64,000 bases of DNA from positions 14,012,001 through 14,076,000 of the forward strand of contig OZ316895.1 in assembly GCA_973895155.1 (NCBI GenBank), written 5' to 3'. Source of the stretch: Marsupella aquatica. Lineage: Eukaryota; Marchantiophyta. A program made the translations under genes and the position numbers. This document shows, piece by piece, positions 32,801 through 44,456 of the stretch. The number at the start of each line of letters is the position of its first letter. Positions within the stretch are counted from its first letter, which is position 1. The notes under the pieces were generated by a model. It worked only from the letters and a program-made list of their open reading frames with translations, did no database searches and was not told the DNA's origin.

Positions 32801-33216
32801 TCCAGGAACCTTTAGCATAAAGAATTCCGTGATTAGAGGACAGCATTTTACTCTGGTTTCACTCGAGAATCAGCAGACCTGGAATTGAGCTCGCAGTGAC
32901 ACCGGCCTGTTCAAGTCACCAACATACAGGAAAAGGGATTCGACGTGAACTCCCAGCAGACGGCACGTTCGACGCTCCACAACTCGGGTGGAACACATTC
33001 GCTGCTTGCCAGAGTGCAAAGCCTGTACAAAAGAAACGCACAACACTTAGAACATGTTTTAGATTGAGACTATACAATGTGGCTTAAATCCCGTAGTTAC
33101 ACCCCAGCCATCAAAATCTAACCCATCTGCTAGAATTAGGAAACTATCTGCCACATCAAAGTTATCAAAAGTAATCAAATTAAATCAACGTGGTGGTTAG
33201 TCATAGCGCAGCTTTT
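29888..33216. other. Gene-poor spacer between the Harbinger element and the PPR gene
   Basis: No supported gene. The DNA is AT-rich with no long tandem array. A possible decayed coding fragment near its right end is listed separately. Confidence 0.5.
32440..32825 (+). pseudogene. Possible decayed coding fragment, family unknown
   Basis: Codon-like texture appears in shifting frames. One block reads YFNECRKLLHE and, after an in-frame stop, HYNNVGQQDMLQELSGEG. A later block reads SRAELILLKEPVQSAMPRI and LVRKFDAISMSTFQ. Stops and frame changes separate them. I could not place the family. It may be a degraded retroposed or transposon-borne gene, or chance. Confidence 0.2.
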
Positions 33217-33715
33217 CTATCTTCAAAGGATGGTGTCATACACATTCAAGGCGCGCCATCACAACGTCACTCAACACCAACCTTAGGGTTTTTCGTTTTC
33301 CTCTAATGTATTGGGATGCAGAACTCTCCCAACAAGCTCAGCCTTTCTGCTGAGAGGTAGTGCAGACTATTCAGGATGTCAATTGCCTATTCTTCACCAC
33401 AACCCGTCTTCATTCCATCCTTCCTCAAATGGAACTGATGAAGTGTGCATACTGAGTCTCAATCCTTCTATCTTCAAAGGATCGTGTCATACACCTTCAA
33501 GGCGAGCCATCACAACGTCACTCAACACCAACCTTTTTCGTTTTCCTCTAATGTATTGGGATGCAGAACTTTCCCAACGAGCTCAGCTTTTCTGCTGAGA
33601 GGTAGTGCAGATTATGCAGGATGTCAATTGCCTATGCTTCACCACAACCCGTCTTCATTCCATCCTTCCTCAAATGGAACTGATGAAGTGTGCATACTGA
33701 TTCTCAATCCCTGCT
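33217..33715 (+). repeat. 251-bp tandem duplication at the 3' end of the PPR gene
   Basis: Two copies, 33217-33467 and 33468 to about 33715. Shared blocks include CTATCTTCAAAGGAT, CCATCACAACGTCACTCAAC and GTATTGGGATGCAGAACT. The copies differ by scattered substitutions and a few small indels. The right copy contains the last codons and the TGA (33670-33672) of the PPR gene. Confidence 0.9.
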
Positions 33716-36700
33716 AACAAATTTGGCAATAAATGCGAGCTGGAATTTGCTTCTTGCTGCTGCAGAAGTCTGTAATATTTGATCCCACTATGCCACCTTT
33801 CAGCATTGGCAAATGCTCTTACGACGATAGAATATGTAACAGAGTCCGGAACAAAACCATTCGCTTCCATTTCCAGCAGTAAACGCTCTGCCTCGTCACA
33901 CTCGCCTGCTTGACCGAAGGCATCTATAAGTACCGTATAACTCCTGACATCAGGCCGGATGCCAGCTTTCAGCATCTCTTGGAAGACATCTTGTGCTTCC
34001 TGCAGTGTCACACATCTGAAAGCTGAGACCACCAACTCATACATACAAACATGGCATCTTACACATCCAATCTTCGTCACATCACTGAAGAGAGCACTGC
34101 CGATTGATAAAGCACCCTAGTTTATCCAACCCTCTTTCCAAGATAGCGAAGGCCCACGAATGCCAAACAATTTACCTTGTGCATGCCATGACGAGAGTAG
34201 CTATGGATCAGTCCAGAGTAGACCGTAACGTTTGGTAAGCAACCCGCCCCAGACATTTCTTTCAAGGTCTTCTCTGCTAGGGCATGGAGGCCCAACCGAC
34301 CATACAAAGTCATCAGTGTACCATACGTCACAACGTTTGGCCGGTGCCCAGCTTCTTGGAGGTCACAGAATAATTGCATTGCCTCGTCAACAGTTCCATA
34401 TTTAGCTGTTGCATCAAGAAGGATGTTATAGGTCCATAGATTGGGTGGACATCCATTAGATGCCATTCTTTCAAAAACCTCCTTCCCCTTTGCAAGATGG
34501 CCGGCTTTGCAGTATGAATAAATTAGTGTGTTGTAGGTTACCTGCATATGCCAAATAGTGAGTTGAGTATACAGACTCTACGTTTGAGATTTGTATTTCT
34601 ACCCGTGCATGTCATTGGTAATTGCCTCGAATGCTACAAAAGTCTGACACTATAAGTACACTAACAATCCTTTCTCTAAGAGAGTGGACCCCAGGGAAAA
34701 CAACCACAACGTCCTCACATAGGAACGCAAACAGAACACGTGCTCTTTGAACGCAAGCTGCTCAAAAAGGCATTGAGGTCCTGGTACAAAGCAATGATCC
34801 TAACATTCTCAATAGATGGGATACAGAGAGACATACTCGATCGGGAGAAAGACCCATCCTTTGCATGTCACCAATAACATTCTCCGCCTCAACGAAGAGC
34901 TCTCCTCTTCCGTAGAGGTCAATCACAGTATTGAAAGTATACAGAGTTGGAAGACAACCTACGTCTTCCATCTCTTTGTACAAGCTTGAAGCCTTGTCGT
35001 ACAAACCTTCGTTAGTGTAAGCTTTCAGCAGAGAGTTGTATGTCCACGAATTCGGTTGGCAACCATTGTTCTTCATCTCTGTGAATAGCTTCACAGCTGT
35101 GTCCAGGTTTCCAGCTTTACCATAGGCATTCACAAGACTTGTGTATGTCACCAGGTTTGGCCGAAAGTTATCCTTTCGCATCTCGTCAAGAACAAGACTG
35201 GCCCGTTCCAAGTCATCGCCACTGATACATGCATTAATCATACAATTATACGTGGTATCATCACGTTTTATCCCTTCCTCTTGCAGAGCCTTGTACAGAA
35301 TAACTGCCAGGTCAAGTTTCTTCATACAGGCATGAATCAATGTGTTATACGTGATAATGTTGGGACTGCACCCTTCAGATAGCATGAGCTTGTAAACATC
35401 CCAAGCCTTATTCGTCAAGCCTTGTTTCTGGTACCTGTCAAGTCCACATCAACGGCAAAATTATGCTCCAGATCCTCACAAGTGGCCCTTGCGCCATAAC
35501 CACAAACTCGTTTTTTCTTTTCTGGTAGACCCTGTTTCAAGAGTGTCCACCAGATGGTCCTCATCTATAAAACAAAGCTAAGGGAACCATGTGACAATCG
35601 AAACTTATAGTCTATAAAGCTTCGAAACTGATCCAGAAGTACCCGGAGATAATTGCAGTATACGTCAGCACTGTTGCAGTGATTCCCGCCCTCTTCATGC
35701 TATCAAAGATTTCCCTGGAAAGAGCAAGTTTTCCGTCTCTGCTGAGAATTCCAATGATAGTCAAGTAGTTCCGCTCAGTGAGCTCACAAATCTTTTGGTT
35801 CTGCAGGAAGCGAAACACTTGAAATGCTTTCCCCCGCGCTCCTCTGTGTTCCAATTGCTTCATCAGCTGTCCAAAATAAGAGTTTCAAGCACCGTCATTA
35901 GAAATTTGTAACGAAATCATACAAACTGCCCAGCCCATCTGAGCACATGGTTCTTGTCTGACGAGCCAAGAGGGACCCCAGAGAAGAGACATAAAAAGGA
36001 AGCACATACCCAGAATTCAATTAGCAACTAACTGAATTAGGTGCTCAATTTCGAATATACTTCCATAATTCCTGCTAAGTGAGCTACGATGTTTTAGATC
36101 CTCACATCGGTGTGTTCTCCGAATGAAAGCAGCATTTAAGCTGGAAGTGAGCTATGGAGTTGTTGCCCGTGAGAACTAGAGAATGAAGTGAGGTGGTGGG
36201 AGAAAACGTTCCTGAAATTTTCATCTTTCAGTCCACTGCAAACGTTAGGAAAGTATAACTTGCCTGATCCCAAAGAGGAGGCTGATTTCCGAAGGATTCT
36301 GCAGTTCTCCTGAGGGCATTGAGAGCTTCTCCTTCAGTTTGCTTCGCTATGAAATCAATCACCGCCTTGCTTACCCTGTTTTCCACGTCATCACTCTTCC
36401 TTTTGCGCCAAATTGACTTGGATGCCGAGCTTTTGACTGGGAAGGGCTTAGTCCGCATGGGTAGAGATTTATCGTCCCCGGGCCGTGGTTTGCCGTTTCT
36501 TTCCTGTTTACTTCCAACTCTTGCCATCTCACCGAATTTACTAGCTGTCGAATGTACAGGCTGCTCACAGGCAGGCCCATCCCCACCATAGACCGAGTTA
36601 CTCCGTCCTCGTTCTAGGTGCAAACTTTCTTCCACAGATTTCGGCATTTGGGATGGTGGAGAAGTTAAAGGGCTGATGTCGCCCACTTCTTGCAAGCTGT

Positions 36701-36863
36701 CGACGTGATCCACATTCTTGCCTGGTGGGTGTGCTGCGGGAGACAGCTTCAATGTTGCAACCCGGGGTTTTGAGAGTTGCTCGGGCGGCCATGGTCTTGG
36801 TGCTGAAGCTGAAGCAGGCCAGGGCGAGGAATTCGAGACTACGGGACACCACATTTGCACCAT
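33670..36863 (-). CDS. P-class pentatricopeptide repeat protein, 5 exons
   Basis: Exons: 36863-36264, 35866-35643, 35434-34837, 34541-34176, 33999-33670; phases agree and give 705 residues. Intron 1 uses the donor CAG|GCAAGT, a GC-AG intron; the others are GT-AG. Exon 1 encodes about 200 residues without repeats, rich in Ser and Pro, plausibly with an organelle transit peptide. From about residue 200 come about 12-13 PPR motifs of 35 residues in the P-class spacing, with the recurring forms TYNTLI, PNLVTYTSL and GCQPNSWTYNSLL. No E, DYW or SMR domain follows. P-class PPR proteins bind organellar RNA and stabilise, process or help translate transcripts; the target is unknown. Introns are unusual for PPR genes in seed plants but common in mosses and lycophytes. 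Confidence 0.93.
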
Positions 36864-38489
36864 TCAAAAACTCCTGGTCATAATTCGGATCCGAGAGCAG
36901 CACCGACGATAATAGGTGGGTCTGCGATCATGCCCAACAACATCAAGAGCTCCAACGAGATGATAACAGAATCGCGACCCCTGCACTGCACTGCACTGCT
37001 CTGCTCTGCTCTGCTCTTCTTGGCCAAACGCAAAATCTCGTCGCTCGGCTGATTCTCTTGCTCCTCTTGGGTGGTGCATGCTAATCACCTTCTGCCTCGT
37101 TCATCTCAAGCAGATAAGGTTTTTTCTCCTCACCCACTGAGCTGGTTGCGATTAGTCGTGTACCGAGATTTGCTACTCTACATTTGCCACTCCTTTCTAT
37201 CCAAACCATAGCCTCAGTAGAAAGAAGAAAGTGGTCATAATCTACAAACGAGCCAAACTAAGTACAAGGATGGGAAAGCACAAGAGATCCAAAGCTTACA
37301 AATACTAAAGAAGAGGCAAATGCAAACCCCAACAATCTAGAAGGAGGAAAAATACAAGAATGGGGAGAAAAGAGTTACTACTGCTACGGGTTAATGATCC
37401 ACTTGATACAAGTCTAGTGCAAAAGTGTAATGAGCCAATGGTCGTAACTATGTCTGCAAGTGGAACATGGATGGTCTCTAAGGGGCACACAACCCAACCA
37501 GAAACACCCTTTGCAACCCTTGACATTCGGTTGGGTCTCTTACTTTGCTCCCATTCCGCCCGCTCCTAATTGTCTGGCCCACTCCCCGATCCTCCTTGGT
37601 CAATGGTGAGAGAGGGTGTTGAGGCTAACTTGAGGACAATAATTACTCTCTGATGCTGAAATACTCACAAGATGTTGATATGATTATTCCAAACCAACCA
37701 GAATTTGCAATTGCACCCCCCCCAAATTGTCTATTTGGCGGACATATGAAACAATATGTACACAAGAGTCCACTATAATCTAATGTTGAAACATAACCCA
37801 GTTTGCCATGTACCACCAGTCTAACCAACCCCAGTTGCTAGCCATGTGGATAAGTACACAACCTAATAATGGGAACCTTATTCTTGCCATTGGGAGTGTC
37901 AAACGATGTCCTCCCATGGGCTGCAAGTGTGCAAAGGACTGTAGGGGTTGGTCTGGCTGGGTCAGTAGCATATTAAATTTAAATAAATTGATTCGTGTAT
38001 TTACCACCTGCCAAGCTTGACCCAACTGCCTCTCCCTTGCAAGGATGTTTCCTAACAGGGGACCACTAATGAAAATGATGCTCCTATGGATGGAGCCTGT
38101 GAACCCTGGAGTGCTTATAAACCATGACACATTTTACATTTTCACTCATTTACACCCTTCCTGTCTCCAACAAGTTTTCAATATCTCCCTTGATATCTAG
38201 CAGAATTGGCTCTTCTTGGGCTAGTTAGAAACTGCTTAGAATGATCTTTCCACTTCAAAAAATACCTCTAGCTTACATAAAGAATTGATGGAATTTAAGA
38301 TAACTCCATCATTCATTGTGCACACTTGGCATCTTCGAAGTTTTTGAGAAGCTACACAGCTAACTTTTACATTCACTATCTACCTTGGAATCTTTTTGGG
38401 TTTGTTAGAAACGGCTTCAAAAGACTTTTCCAATCAGCCTAATATCACCAATTTTTTTATAAACCCAGGCAAATTTCCAGAGAAAGTGT

Positions 38490-38593
38490 CTCTTTTTCTT
38501 GCCACATTCACTCATCCTTATAATATGTACTATCTGAGCAGCTCTTTTTCTTGCAACAGTCACTCATCCTTATAATATGTACTATCTGAGCAG
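38490..38593 (+). repeat. 52-bp tandem duplication
   Basis: Two copies at 38490 and 38542. Each has CTCTTTTTCTTGC and CACTCATCCTTATAATATGT followed by ACTATCTGAGCAG. Confidence 0.9.
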
Positions 38594-39017
38594 AAAACAA
38601 TTGTTCATTACTGTCCATCTGGGTTGCAAAATTCTATCCAAGCATTATGTCAGTATTTTGGCAAACTAGCTTCGACTACCCATTCTTTGAACGTGAATAG
38701 CGGGGAGGACAATAAAAATGTCACCAATTCCTTATTCACATATTTTGAAGGTTAATGAAATGATAAAAAAATGATCATGCATATCATCATTTTAATAATC
38801 AGACATAACATATCATAGTACTCTTTTCTATGCATATCCCTAGTTTTTCTATCCTACATCCCACTTTTGCACATATAATATGGTGGGGCCATAGAGATCA
38901 GTTTTTAATATAAATAGAAATCATAACAAAAAGCAGTCATGATTATCATTTGACATGACATACATCATAGACATCAATTTTCTCATCATTTCACATGATG
39001 AACCATGAAGTTACGGT

Positions 39018-39251
39018 CTAGAAGCTTCACTCTTGAAGCCTAGGCCCCAACTCTAGCTTGTAGTTGCAGATTTATAACTAAGATGTGTCCATTTGGGTTG
39101 CAATGGGTTGCAAACGTCTATCCAAGCATTATGTCCTAGAAACTTCACTCTAGAAGCCTAGGCCCCAACTCTAGTTTGTAATTGCAAATTTATAAATAAG
39201 ATGTGTCCATCTGGGTTGCAATGGGTTGCAAACGTCTATCCAAGCATTATG
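39018..39251 (+). repeat. 117-bp tandem duplication
   Basis: Two copies at 39018 and 39135 share GAAGCCTAGGCCCCAACTCT and GGGTTGCAATGGGTTGCAAA. A third, shorter relative with GGGTTGCAAAATTCTATCC and CAAGCATTATGT lies at about 38618-38670, so the family was duplicated at least twice. Confidence 0.85.
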
Positions 39252-39490
39252 TTAGTATTTTGGCAAACGTGGAGGTCCATCCATGCTTCAAATTCTGCCA
39301 CTAAGGTAATAAGGTTCTGCCAGGGGTCCCATCAAGCCTATTCCCACTAAGGTAATAAAATTAATTAATTAATATTTTGTTCTGACCTTAATGAGAGCCG
39401 CCTCTGCCCAAAGTCTCCAGAGCACAACACAGTTGCGACAAGTAGACAAAAAATCGGACAGGTCGCAATGTCTCAGGAAACATTGGAAGC

Positions 39491-39624
39491 AGAGACACCT
39501 TGCCACTGTTGTTGATCAATAGAGGTATACTAGTGGGCCAAGGTTTATTCTAAACATAGAGACACCTTGCCACTGTTGTTGATCAATAGAGGTATACTAG
39601 TGGGCCAAGGTTTATTCTAAACAT
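39491..39624 (+). repeat. 67-bp perfect tandem duplication
   Basis: Two copies at 39491 and 39558 that read identically by eye, each starting AGAGACACCTTGCCACTG and ending in TATTCTAAACAT. Identity implies a very recent event. Confidence 0.92.
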
Positions 39625-40754
39625 AGACTCCATACCAAAGATCTTTGGAATGAATGTCAATAACTCCAAATTTCAAGGAGCCATTGAATGGAGCAAAGTT
39701 TGGAAATATTTGGACCACCACTCTGGGGTGGTCTTAACTTCTATACAAAACAAAGAACTCCACATCAATAATTCACTTGGGCCCACTGTCTGCCCTGTAT
39801 AATTGGTAAGCACCTACTGTACCTGAATTGGCCCCCAAGTTCGTCTCATTGCATGGTCTAAATTTGATCTTCTTGTGAAGCCAACAGGAGGTTCTCATTT
39901 GTTACATCATCTAAATTTGATTTTCTTGCAAAGCCAATGGGGCAGTTTCCACTCAGTACATGGTCTAAATTAAATCTCAGAGGGAATGTGCCCCCCCTAG
40001 TCTTGTAAAGCCACAGAGCAGTCCCAATTGAGAACCCTGTGTAGTGATTAGACAAAATTTCAATGAACCCTTTGGTCAATGTCGTGGTGCAATTGTTGCT
40101 CTCGTACTTCCCTCTATGTCACGGCAGAACATACAACTCCGTCGTCCTCTACAAAATGGCTGATCCCTTGATGTCTGGGATGCGCAGTCGAGCAATTTGT
40201 ACCTAGGTGCAGATTGTGTGGCATAAGAGATGCGTTGAACCGATGAAGGCTGGCTGAGCTCTGGATCCAGTCTCGGCAGTCGTTCAATAAAAGATATGCC
40301 CTGTTCAATAGAAATTCGCTAGCACCCAGCCTCAGCAGGCATGTCCAACTTATCCATGGAAGTATTTGGCGGAGACTCAACCCTTGGACAGTTGGACGGC
40401 TAATTGAATGGGCCACCGTGCTGTCAGATTTCGTACTCCTACCCCACTTTATTTCATGTGGGCACGAGGATCAAGTCTACGGCGGATTTGAGTGGAGCAT
40501 TATTGAGAATTCGATGTGGGCTGCAGGGTGTTTCTTTCCTTCAACCTCCATCCACTACGTTCCACAAGCCCTCAGGTTTCTAACGTTGTGAGGGATCATA
40601 CCGTAAGTTTCCTATTTGCGGTTCCCTGTGACAATGGCAGCTAAACTCTGTATATTGGAGGGATTCACGTAAAACAGGTCTCCGACCTCTGCAGGTTGAT
40701 GATGACAAGGTTAGGCCCTGCTGTAGTTTTGCATCTTAGAGTGGTCTGATGAGG

Positions 40755-42654
40755 TCACTGCACGAAAACCAGTTTGGGCGGTCTTTTAAAGCTCTGGGAT
40801 TCTGGGAAAACTTGAGCAGAGGCCCTGGCAGCCCCTCTGTTCATCAAAAACCGCAAGATGCCACCATAATTCAGAGAGGCAGCAATATTCAGCGGGGTGG
40901 CACCTCGGACGCTTTTCACGTTCACATCAGCACCCTTTGCGACTAAGAGGTGGACGACTTCCTTGTGCCCTGCCTCTACTGCACAATGGAGAGGAGTGTG
41001 GCCTTCCAGATCACGGCTATGGATATTCGCCCCGTGTATCAGAAGCTCTCCCACTACGCCCACATGACCTTTGAATGCTGCACAGTGCAATGCAGTCCAC
41101 CCATACTGGTCCCCAACGTTGATTTGAGCCCCCTTCGTGAGGTACTTTCGCACAAGTCCGAACTCCCCCTTTCGGGCTGCCGTGAGCAGCCCATCTCCTC
41201 GTTCCAGAGCATGGATGACTGCACTCTGTAACCAAAAAATCAGGAAATTCCAGAGCTACCATAATTAGCAAATAATCAAAACTACTGTAGAATCCAGAAG
41301 CACAGGGGCACTTGAGAACCTAGTGTCTCTCAGGAAGATGGTGGTCCGCTGCTTCTGTCGGTGGAAGCTGTCAAAAGTCTGGGTGGAAGTATGACACAAG
41401 GCCAGAAACAACTTATCCTAGACGAGTTCGTAAGTGCAGACACATTTCCGAGGTGGGGGTGAATCAAATGGCGTTCTATTGTAGCTAAAGGTCTGAGGTT
41501 GAAGGCCCCATTGCTGTGGCTGATCAAGGGCCTTGGTAAGCCATGGCAAGGAGATGGGCCATACTATCGACGGGATGTTGGCAGGAAATCTCGATGGAAC
41601 AGGACGAAAGACAGAAAGACGGGGTGAAAGGTTGAGCACTCACATGGCCCTTTTCTACAGCGATGTCGTAAGGCGTCTTCCCTTCGACAGTTTCGATACT
41701 CTTCTTGGCACCCGATTCCAAAAGCAGTTCCACTAATTGACTATCATCTTTGGCTGCCGCGCGATACAGAGCCGTCCTGCCATCGTCACTTCTGGCATCT
41801 TTGTCAATGCCCGCGTCCAGAAGCAGCATCACGCAATCAACGTGCCCTTCGGTGACGGCAGAGTGGAGCGCGGTTCGGCCCTCGCTGTCCCTTGCTTCCA
41901 AATTCGCGCCCCTTTCAATCAACAGCTTGAGAATGTCTAGGTGATTCCACGAAGCGGCCAGATGAATTGCAGTCCAACCACGAGGATTTTGAGCTTCTGT
42001 GTTGGCTCCCCTCGCCAGCAACGAGCTCACGATATCAAAATGCCCCATGTAGACCGCTTCAAGCAGTGCTGTCTGCCCACTGTTGCTCATCACGTCCACA
42101 GTGGCCCCTGCCCGCAGCAACAAGTTCACCATCTCCACATTTCCGCTAGCGGCACCAATGTGAAGTGCCGTTCTTCCATTGTCATCAGTCTTATTGGATA
42201 AGCTCTGCCTGCCAATCATGTACTTCACAGACTCCACTTCCCCCTTGGCCACCATATGCCGCAGAAGGAACGGTCCCGTGTACACCACCCTCAGCTTGGC
42301 GTCCAGGAAGATATGCTTCTTGCGAGTGGCGAACCATTCGGCCGGCACTCGTTCTTCCAGACTGCCCCCTGGAGCCATGGCCGACTTGAGCAGAAACTTG
42401 TCTTTGCTCACAGGGAAAAACTCTGGGAGCTCAGTCTGTGGAAGCAAGATCACATCGAAGGAGTACTCACCTAGAGGAGGAATGAATCCATTCGGGGGCT
42501 TCACAGAGAACCTCTCGGGGCACGTCGTTTGCACCTTGAAAGCCACATGCATTGTGTGCATAAGATTCCTGAGCTTGATGGAGGCACGGCATTTCGTCCG
42601 CAACTCAAATTCAATCCTTACCTCTGTGTCCAAAACTTCTAACAGCTTATCCAT
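40755..42654 (-). CDS. VPY: VAPYRIN-like protein: MSP domain plus ankyrin repeats, 2 exons
   Basis: Exon 1 is 42654-41644 and exon 2 is 41225-40755, joined in phase by a GT-AG intron: 493 residues. Residues about 1-125 form an MSP/VAP-type domain (TEVRIEFELRTKCRASIKL, VAFKVQTTCPERFSVKPPNG). The linker GPFLLRHMVAKGE opens an ankyrin region of about ten or eleven repeats with forms such as GRTALHIGAASGN and GWTALHCAAFKGH. This order is diagnostic for plant VAPYRIN, which is about 530-540 residues in petunia and Medicago. There it acts with vesicle and exocyst components and is needed for arbuscules and infection threads. Non-mycorrhizal mosses also keep a copy, so presence alone does not show symbiosis. 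A VAPYRIN-LIKE paralogue is the alternative. Confidence 0.85.
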
Positions 42655-42793
42655 TCCTTTGTTTCCTCCTCCTCTTCCCTGTCAAATGGATGGACAACTA
42701 CCCAACCACCGCCTCACAACAACACAGGTCTACGATGAATTCCCTCCCGTCCCAATACTCTCATACTCCAACGAATGAATGATTGCCTCCACT

Positions 42794-42819
42794 AGCAGCA
42801 GCAGCAGCAGCAGCAGCAG
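42794..42819 (+). repeat. (AGC)n microsatellite
   Basis: Eight or more AGC units about 140 bases upstream of the VAPYRIN-like start codon, probably in its 5' UTR or promoter. Confidence 0.92.
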
Positions 42820-42905
42820 ACGTGCGAAACCTCCAACGTCATTCTGTTGCTAAGAGATTAGCAGACGTGCGAAACCTCGAACGTCATTCCATTGCTAAGA
42901 CATTA
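42816..42905 (+). repeat. 45-bp tandem duplication
   Basis: Two copies at 42816 and 42861: GCAGACGTGCGAAACCTC followed by AACGTCATTC and TTGCTAAGA. ACGTG-like and AACGTC cores are doubled here. ACGT is a typical bZIP-binding core, so the duplication may have copied regulatory sites of the minus-strand gene. Confidence 0.85.
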
Positions 42906-44456
42906 AGTTTCCCCCCAGATTCGCTCGAACTCAAAGCGGACGAAGCTGTCTATGCTGGAGGTGGATCCCAAAGGTTTCCCACTCCGATCTCTTCTGAGCG
43001 TCTCTTCCGGCAGCAGGCGGAAGGACTATAGTATTATACTTCCGAGCTACTCTTATTCTCGAATTCCGTGATTGATTCTCTTCCAGAAGTTGGGTATTGG
43101 GGTACCCGCCCTGTCCTCGATCTGTTGGGTTCCATCTACGCCAGAGGAAGGTTCGGCGTCGAGAATGTATTTGTTCCTGCACTCATTCATCGATTTCCGG
43201 CAATTCATACTCAAGCATTTGACTGTCGGAATGCGGGATTGCCTGGGGACTGCACTGATTGATCGAATCCCGACAATTCACACTCAAGGATTCATTGCGA
43301 CTGCACTACTCATTCATCGATTCCTAGCAATTTCACACTCAAGGAGTGAATGTCGGATGGCAGGATTGCGAGAACAGAGTCGTTGCCTGCCGACAAGAAT
43401 TGAGGCTGTTGGCATACGACGAAAGGCCGGCAGGCAGCCACAGTCCAGGGAGAGCGACAAAAAGGAATTGTGTCAAGAATTATTATTAGCGATTCGAGAG
43501 GAGAGGAGAATGCCCACTATATTTAGCTTAATGCACTCCTTTGGAAGATTCTACTCTACAGTAGTTTTTAATTCGTTCTTATTAATTCACTCGTTTGGAA
43601 GATTCTCCTCTAGGTATACTGACCTTTTTAGGAAAAATAAAAATAGCATTTATGGGCAATGAAGCCTCTCAAAACTCTTGTTTTTTCAGGGCACCGTGTC
43701 ACACAATGCCCTGTAAACACTACCTTACTTATACGCCCTCTATATATGCAACCCCAACAAAACTAAAGTCTCTCAATCAGAGACATTAACCCAAAGGCAC
43801 TGGACCTAATAGACGAGGAAGCAAAGGGAAAACCTGGAAGACCAAGGAACTGATAAGCCTACGAGTCCAGTGTGAAAGTCCCCCACAACTGTGCAACAAA
43901 AACCCAACGCCTTACTATTGGGCGGCAATTGAAAAACCTGGTAAAGCTCCTGAACAAACCATGTAGAAGGGAAGGGTCGCACAGAGTAATTTGGAAGAGG
44001 CTACTAACAACCTCGGCCCTACAAAGCATAGTGGATGTCCAAGCCTTTATAGTGTAATAGACACCTCCCAACAAAAAATGATTGTGAGGACAGAAAGCCA
44101 GGGTTAAGGTCACTGCTCTATACAAAGATCACGCATGTTGCAGACCGTCCTCTTCCCAAGGATCCCTTTTGCCTTATATCCTATATGTCAAGCTTTGTAA
44201 TGGGCCGCACACATATGGGTCCAAAGGCTTAGCTATAGACTACGGGTTCTGAGCGCATAGAGTAACCAGTGCCCCTCAAGATCACAACCCTTATTGTGAG
44301 GTGAGCTTTGAAAGCCAACCAACCTCCCCATACTTCCACTTAGTTGGCAAGCCAACTTAAGGCTTTCTAGCCAAGTGGAAGTGGGGTGTCTCAGATACAT
44401 CACGCGCGAGTAGCACTTCAGATAGCGCAGGATCTAAGTTACTTCCTGGTTACTTA

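Larger units (their letters stand above)
36864..40754. other. Spacer between the PPR and VAPYRIN-like genes
   Basis: No gene supported. It carries the PPR promoter region (a short GCTCT/CACTG-rich low-complexity stretch near 36985-37015), three local duplications listed separately, and AT-rich DNA around 38,700-39,000. Confidence 0.5.
42655..44456. other. 5' flank of the VAPYRIN-like gene and spacer
   Basis: No gene supported. The first 300 bases hold an AGC microsatellite and a 45-bp duplication. Near 43165-43375 a motif CATTCATCGATT...GCAATTCACACTCAAG recurs about three times. The remainder to 44456 has no feature I recognise. Confidence 0.5.

Noticed and set aside
40114-40416. A 100-codon minus-strand frame downstream of the VAPYRIN-like gene
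   Set aside because: No family resemblance and no repeat motif continuing the ankyrin domain. It lies past the stop codon and is most likely 3' flank.
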